A stretch of 64,000 nt of DNA, taken from positions 124,001 through 188,000 of the forward strand of contig NZ_CADIJP010000007.1 of assembly GCF_902859725.1 (NCBI RefSeq). The letters are read 5' to 3'. Numbering within the stretch: the first letter of the stretch is position 1; every line of letters starts with the position of its first letter. This DNA comes from Achromobacter mucicolens. Lineage in GTDB: Bacteria; Pseudomonadota; Gammaproteobacteria; Burkholderiales; Burkholderiaceae_B. The notes under the pieces were generated by a model. It ran no database searches. It was not told the origin of the DNA and was given only the letters and a program-made list of their open reading frames with translations. This document shows, piece by piece, positions 61,782-64,000 of the stretch. The position numbers and the translations under genes are program-made.

Positions 61782-62420
61782 ATGTACACCCCGCCGGCCT
61801 ATGCCGAATCCGATATCGGTGCGTTGCACGCGTTCATGCGCACCCACAGTTTCGCCACGCTGGTGACCGTGGGCGCGGCGGGCGCGAACGCCACGCACCT
61901 GCCGTTCCTGCTGCGCGAGGACGGCGCGTGCGGGACCTTGGTCACGCATCTGGCGCGCGCCAATCCGCAGTGGCGGGACCTGCAGGACGGCGCGCAGGCG
62001 CTGGTGCTGTTCCAGGGACCGCATGCGTTCATTTCGCCCAGCTGGTACGTCAACAGGCAGACGTTCCCGACGTGGAACTACACCGCGGTCCATGCGCGAG
62101 GCACGCCACGCTTGATCGATGCGCCCGAGGCCATCCGCGCGGTCCTGGCGGAAACGGTGGCTCGCTACGACACGCCGCTGGGGGGCGAATGGCGCTTTCC
62201 CGAGATGCCCGAGAGCCTGACGGCACCGCGCCTCACGGCGATCGCGGCGCTGGAGATCCCGATTGCCGGGCTGGAGGGAAAGATGAAGCTGAACCAGGAC
62301 AAATCGGTGGCCGACCGCCTGAACGTGATCCGCGAGCTGGAACGGCTGGGGGACGCGGGCAGCCTGGCGGTCGCCCGGCTGATCCGCGCCCAGCCGGACC
62401 TGGCGGCGGACAACGCCTGA
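61782..62420 (+). CDS. FMN-binding negative regulator-like protein, PaiB family
   Basis: 212 residues starting MYTPPAYAESDIGALHAFMR. The PaiB pattern ATHLPFLL, FQGPHAFISPSWYV, TFPTWNYTAVHARG and GLEGKMKLNQDKS is complete. PaiB was described as a protease-production regulator in Bacillus, but the fold is a flavin-binding split barrel, and in operons like this it may be an enzyme. Eight bases after the hydrolase gene. Confidence 0.9.
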   Translation: MYTPPAYAESDIGALHAFMRTHSFATLVTVGAAGANATHLPFLLREDGACGTLVTHLARANPQWRDLQDGAQALVLFQGPHAFISPSWYVNRQTFPTWNYTAVHARGTPRLIDAPEAIRAVLAETVARYDTPLGGEWRFPEMPESLTAPRLTAIAALEIPIAGLEGKMKLNQDKSVADRLNVIRELERLGDAGSLAVARLIRAQPDLAADNA

Positions 62421-62437
62421 TTCCAACCGGAGCCCTC

Positions 62438-63181
62438 ATGACGCAAGAACTCACCGAAGCGAGCGTGCGCGACGAACTGGCCGCCCTGTACCGCCTCGTC
62501 GCCCACTTTCGCATGACCGATCTGATCGACACCCACATCAGCGCGCGGGTGCCGGGCACGAAAGATCATTTCCTCATCAACCGCTACGGCGTGCTGTTTC
62601 ACGAAATGCGCCCGCAGGACCTGGTGAAGATCGATCTGGACGGCAATCCGGTCGATCCGGGCGACGCCGACAGTCAGCACGTCAACGCGGCCGGCTTCAC
62701 CATTCATTCGGCGGTGCATGCCGCGCGCCACGATCTGGCGTGCGTGGTGCATACGCATACCGCCGATGGCATTGCCGTGGCGTGCCAGCGCGATGGGCTT
62801 CTGCCGATCACGCAGCATGCGCTGCGCTTCTACAACCGGCTCGGCTATCACGACTACCAGGGCATCGCGCTGGACCTCGAAGAGCGCGAAAGCCTCGTCG
62901 CCAGCCTTGGCCCGCACAAGGCCATGATCCTGCGCAACCACGGCCTGCTGGCGGCGGGATCGTCGGTGGCCGAGGCCTTCGTCAATATCTATTACCTGGA
63001 GCGCGCCTGCCAGGCGCAGGTCAAGGCCCAATCGGCCGGCGCGCCACTGGTATTCCCGCCGGAGGCGGTGTGCGAGCGCACCGCGAGCCAGTTTGAACGG
63101 CCCACCGCCCCGATCTACACGCAGCGGGTTTGGACCGCCGCGCGGCGCCTGCTGGAGCCGGACCTGGAGACGATCGAATGA
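62438..63181 (+). CDS. Class II aldolase/adducin family protein
   Basis: 247 residues from ATG 62438. The zinc-binding histidines are seen in CVVHTHTADG and RNHGLLAAGS; IDTHISARVPG and FLINRYGVLFHEM match the family's N-terminal region. It would cleave or decarboxylate a hydroxy-acid-type intermediate; substrate unknown. It overlaps the aminotransferase start (ATGA). Confidence 0.92.
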   Translation: MTQELTEASVRDELAALYRLVAHFRMTDLIDTHISARVPGTKDHFLINRYGVLFHEMRPQDLVKIDLDGNPVDPGDADSQHVNAAGFTIHSAVHAARHDLACVVHTHTADGIAVACQRDGLLPITQHALRFYNRLGYHDYQGIALDLEERESLVASLGPHKAMILRNHGLLAAGSSVAEAFVNIYYLERACQAQVKAQSAGAPLVFPPEAVCERTASQFERPTAPIYTQRVWTAARRLLEPDLETIE

Positions 63182-64000
63182 AAGACAGCCTGACGACAGC
63201 ACGCGCCGAATTGGCCGGGCCGCAGTTCCTGCATACGCCCGGGCCGACGCACGTGCCCGATGCGGTGCGCGAGGCCATGGGCCGCCAGTGCATGGATCTA
63301 TCCGATCCGCGGCTGGCCGAATTGGTCGCGGATTGCGAGGCGGGCCTGGCCCGTCTGCTGGGCACGCGGCACGCGGCACGCGGACGTGCTGATGTACGCG
63401 GCCAACGGGCACGGCGCGTGGGAAGCCGCCATTGCCAATCTGGTCGCGCCCGGCGCGCAGGTGCTGGTGGCCGGCAGCGGCCATTTCGCGGAAGCGTGGG
63501 CCGTGCATGCCGAGGCCATGGGCGCCACGGCCTTGCGCACGCCGACCCGCCCCGGACAGGCGCTGGATCCGGCCGCGATCGAAGCGGCGCTGCGGGCGGA
63601 CACGGCGCGGCGCATCGCCGCCGTGTTCGCGGTGCATACCGACACGGCCAGCGGCGTGACCAGCGACATTGCGGCCGTGCGCCGGGCCATGGACGCCAGC
63701 GGCCATCCGGCGCTGCTGGTGGCCGACGTGATCGCCTCGCTGGGCGCCACGCCCTTCCGCATGGACGAGTGGGGCGTCAACGTGGCGATCGGCGCATCGC
63801 AGAAGGCGCTGATGGGACCGCCGGGGCTGTCCTTCACCGCGGTCGACGCGCGCGCCCTGCAGGCGGCGCAAGCCAATCCCACGCCGCGTGCCTATTGGGA
63901 CTGGAACAAGCGCAAGAGCGATCTGCTTTACCGCAAGTTCTGCGGCACGCCGCCGCAGAGCCTCCTGGCCGGCATGCGCGCCGCGCTGGCGCTGATTGCC
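63178..64000 (+). pseudogene. Class V aminotransferase (alanine-glyoxylate type), frameshifted and truncated by window end
   Basis: It begins MKDSLTTARAELAGPQFLHT then PGPTHVPDAVREAM, the usual start of alanine/serine-glyoxylate aminotransferases. After LLGTR (63361) the frame is lost; from 63383 the reading frame shifted by one encodes the rest (DVLMYAANGHGAWEAAIANL, PLP lysine in SQKALMGPPGL) and runs open to the window edge. The shift equals one surplus GCACGCG unit. It is either a recent inactivating slippage, a phase-variable state, or a sequencing error. Confidence 0.82.
63362..63382 (+). repeat. Three tandem GCACGCG units causing the frameshift
   Basis: GCACGCG at 63362-63368, 63369-63375 and 63376-63382. 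With two units the aminotransferase reads through in one frame (LLGTRHADVLMYAANGH). Confidence 0.9.

Overview
The window looks like chromosomal DNA of a high-GC betaproteobacterium of the Alcaligenaceae, most likely Achromobacter or a close Bordetella relative. That assignment is inferred from gene content (many LysR/GntR/Lrp regulators, ABC importers and catabolic operons), very high GC, and short intergenic GGTGTCTGACACC palindromes that I associate with this group; no database search was possible.

Layout. 0-19 kb is ordinary chromosome: a divergent GlxA regulator / DJ-1-family pair, a divergent Lrp regulator / LysE exporter pair, two large ABC exporters (one a fused double transporter facing a LysR gene across a perfect palindrome), a NitT/TauT-type ABC importer, an FAD oxidoreductase with a HutD-like protein, etfBA, a LysR gene with hutG, and marC. 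19.5-27.5 kb is a lower-GC four-gene leftward cluster: a patatin/Omp85-type protein, a cytoplasmic-looking sulfatase, an OprB-like porin and a secreted arylsulfatase. TTGA-N6-TCAA boxes lie in front of its first and last genes. 27.7-32.3 kb holds an LLM flavin oxidoreductase, a TPP riboswitch driving a sodium:solute symporter, a tRNA-Ala(CGC), and xth (exonuclease III).

32.25-46.66 kb is a 14.4-kb prophage-like element inserted in the first codons of xth. It keeps an AlpA-like gene, a leftward block of small early genes, an ejection-type protein, a tail fibre, a lysis cassette and a P4-type integrase, plus an O-antigen-type acyltransferase cargo gene. It has no terminase, capsid, portal, replication or repressor gene. 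The early and late arms meet at a CATG that serves as the start codon of both flanking genes. The old 5' end of xth lies outside the integrase end, followed by eroded remains of an earlier related element.

47-64 kb is chromosome again: an SDR, a GntR regulator, an aldehyde dehydrogenase, a riboflavin synthase alpha homologue, and a divergent catabolic locus. In that locus an MlrC-type M81 peptidase faces a rightward operon: amidase, dipeptide-type ABC importer (four genes), hydroxyacid dehydrogenase, alpha/beta hydrolase, PaiB-like protein, class II aldolase and a class V aminotransferase. The operon looks built to import and break down an amide- or peptide-like compound. The aminotransferase, cut by the window edge, is frameshifted by an extra copy of a 7-bp tandem repeat.
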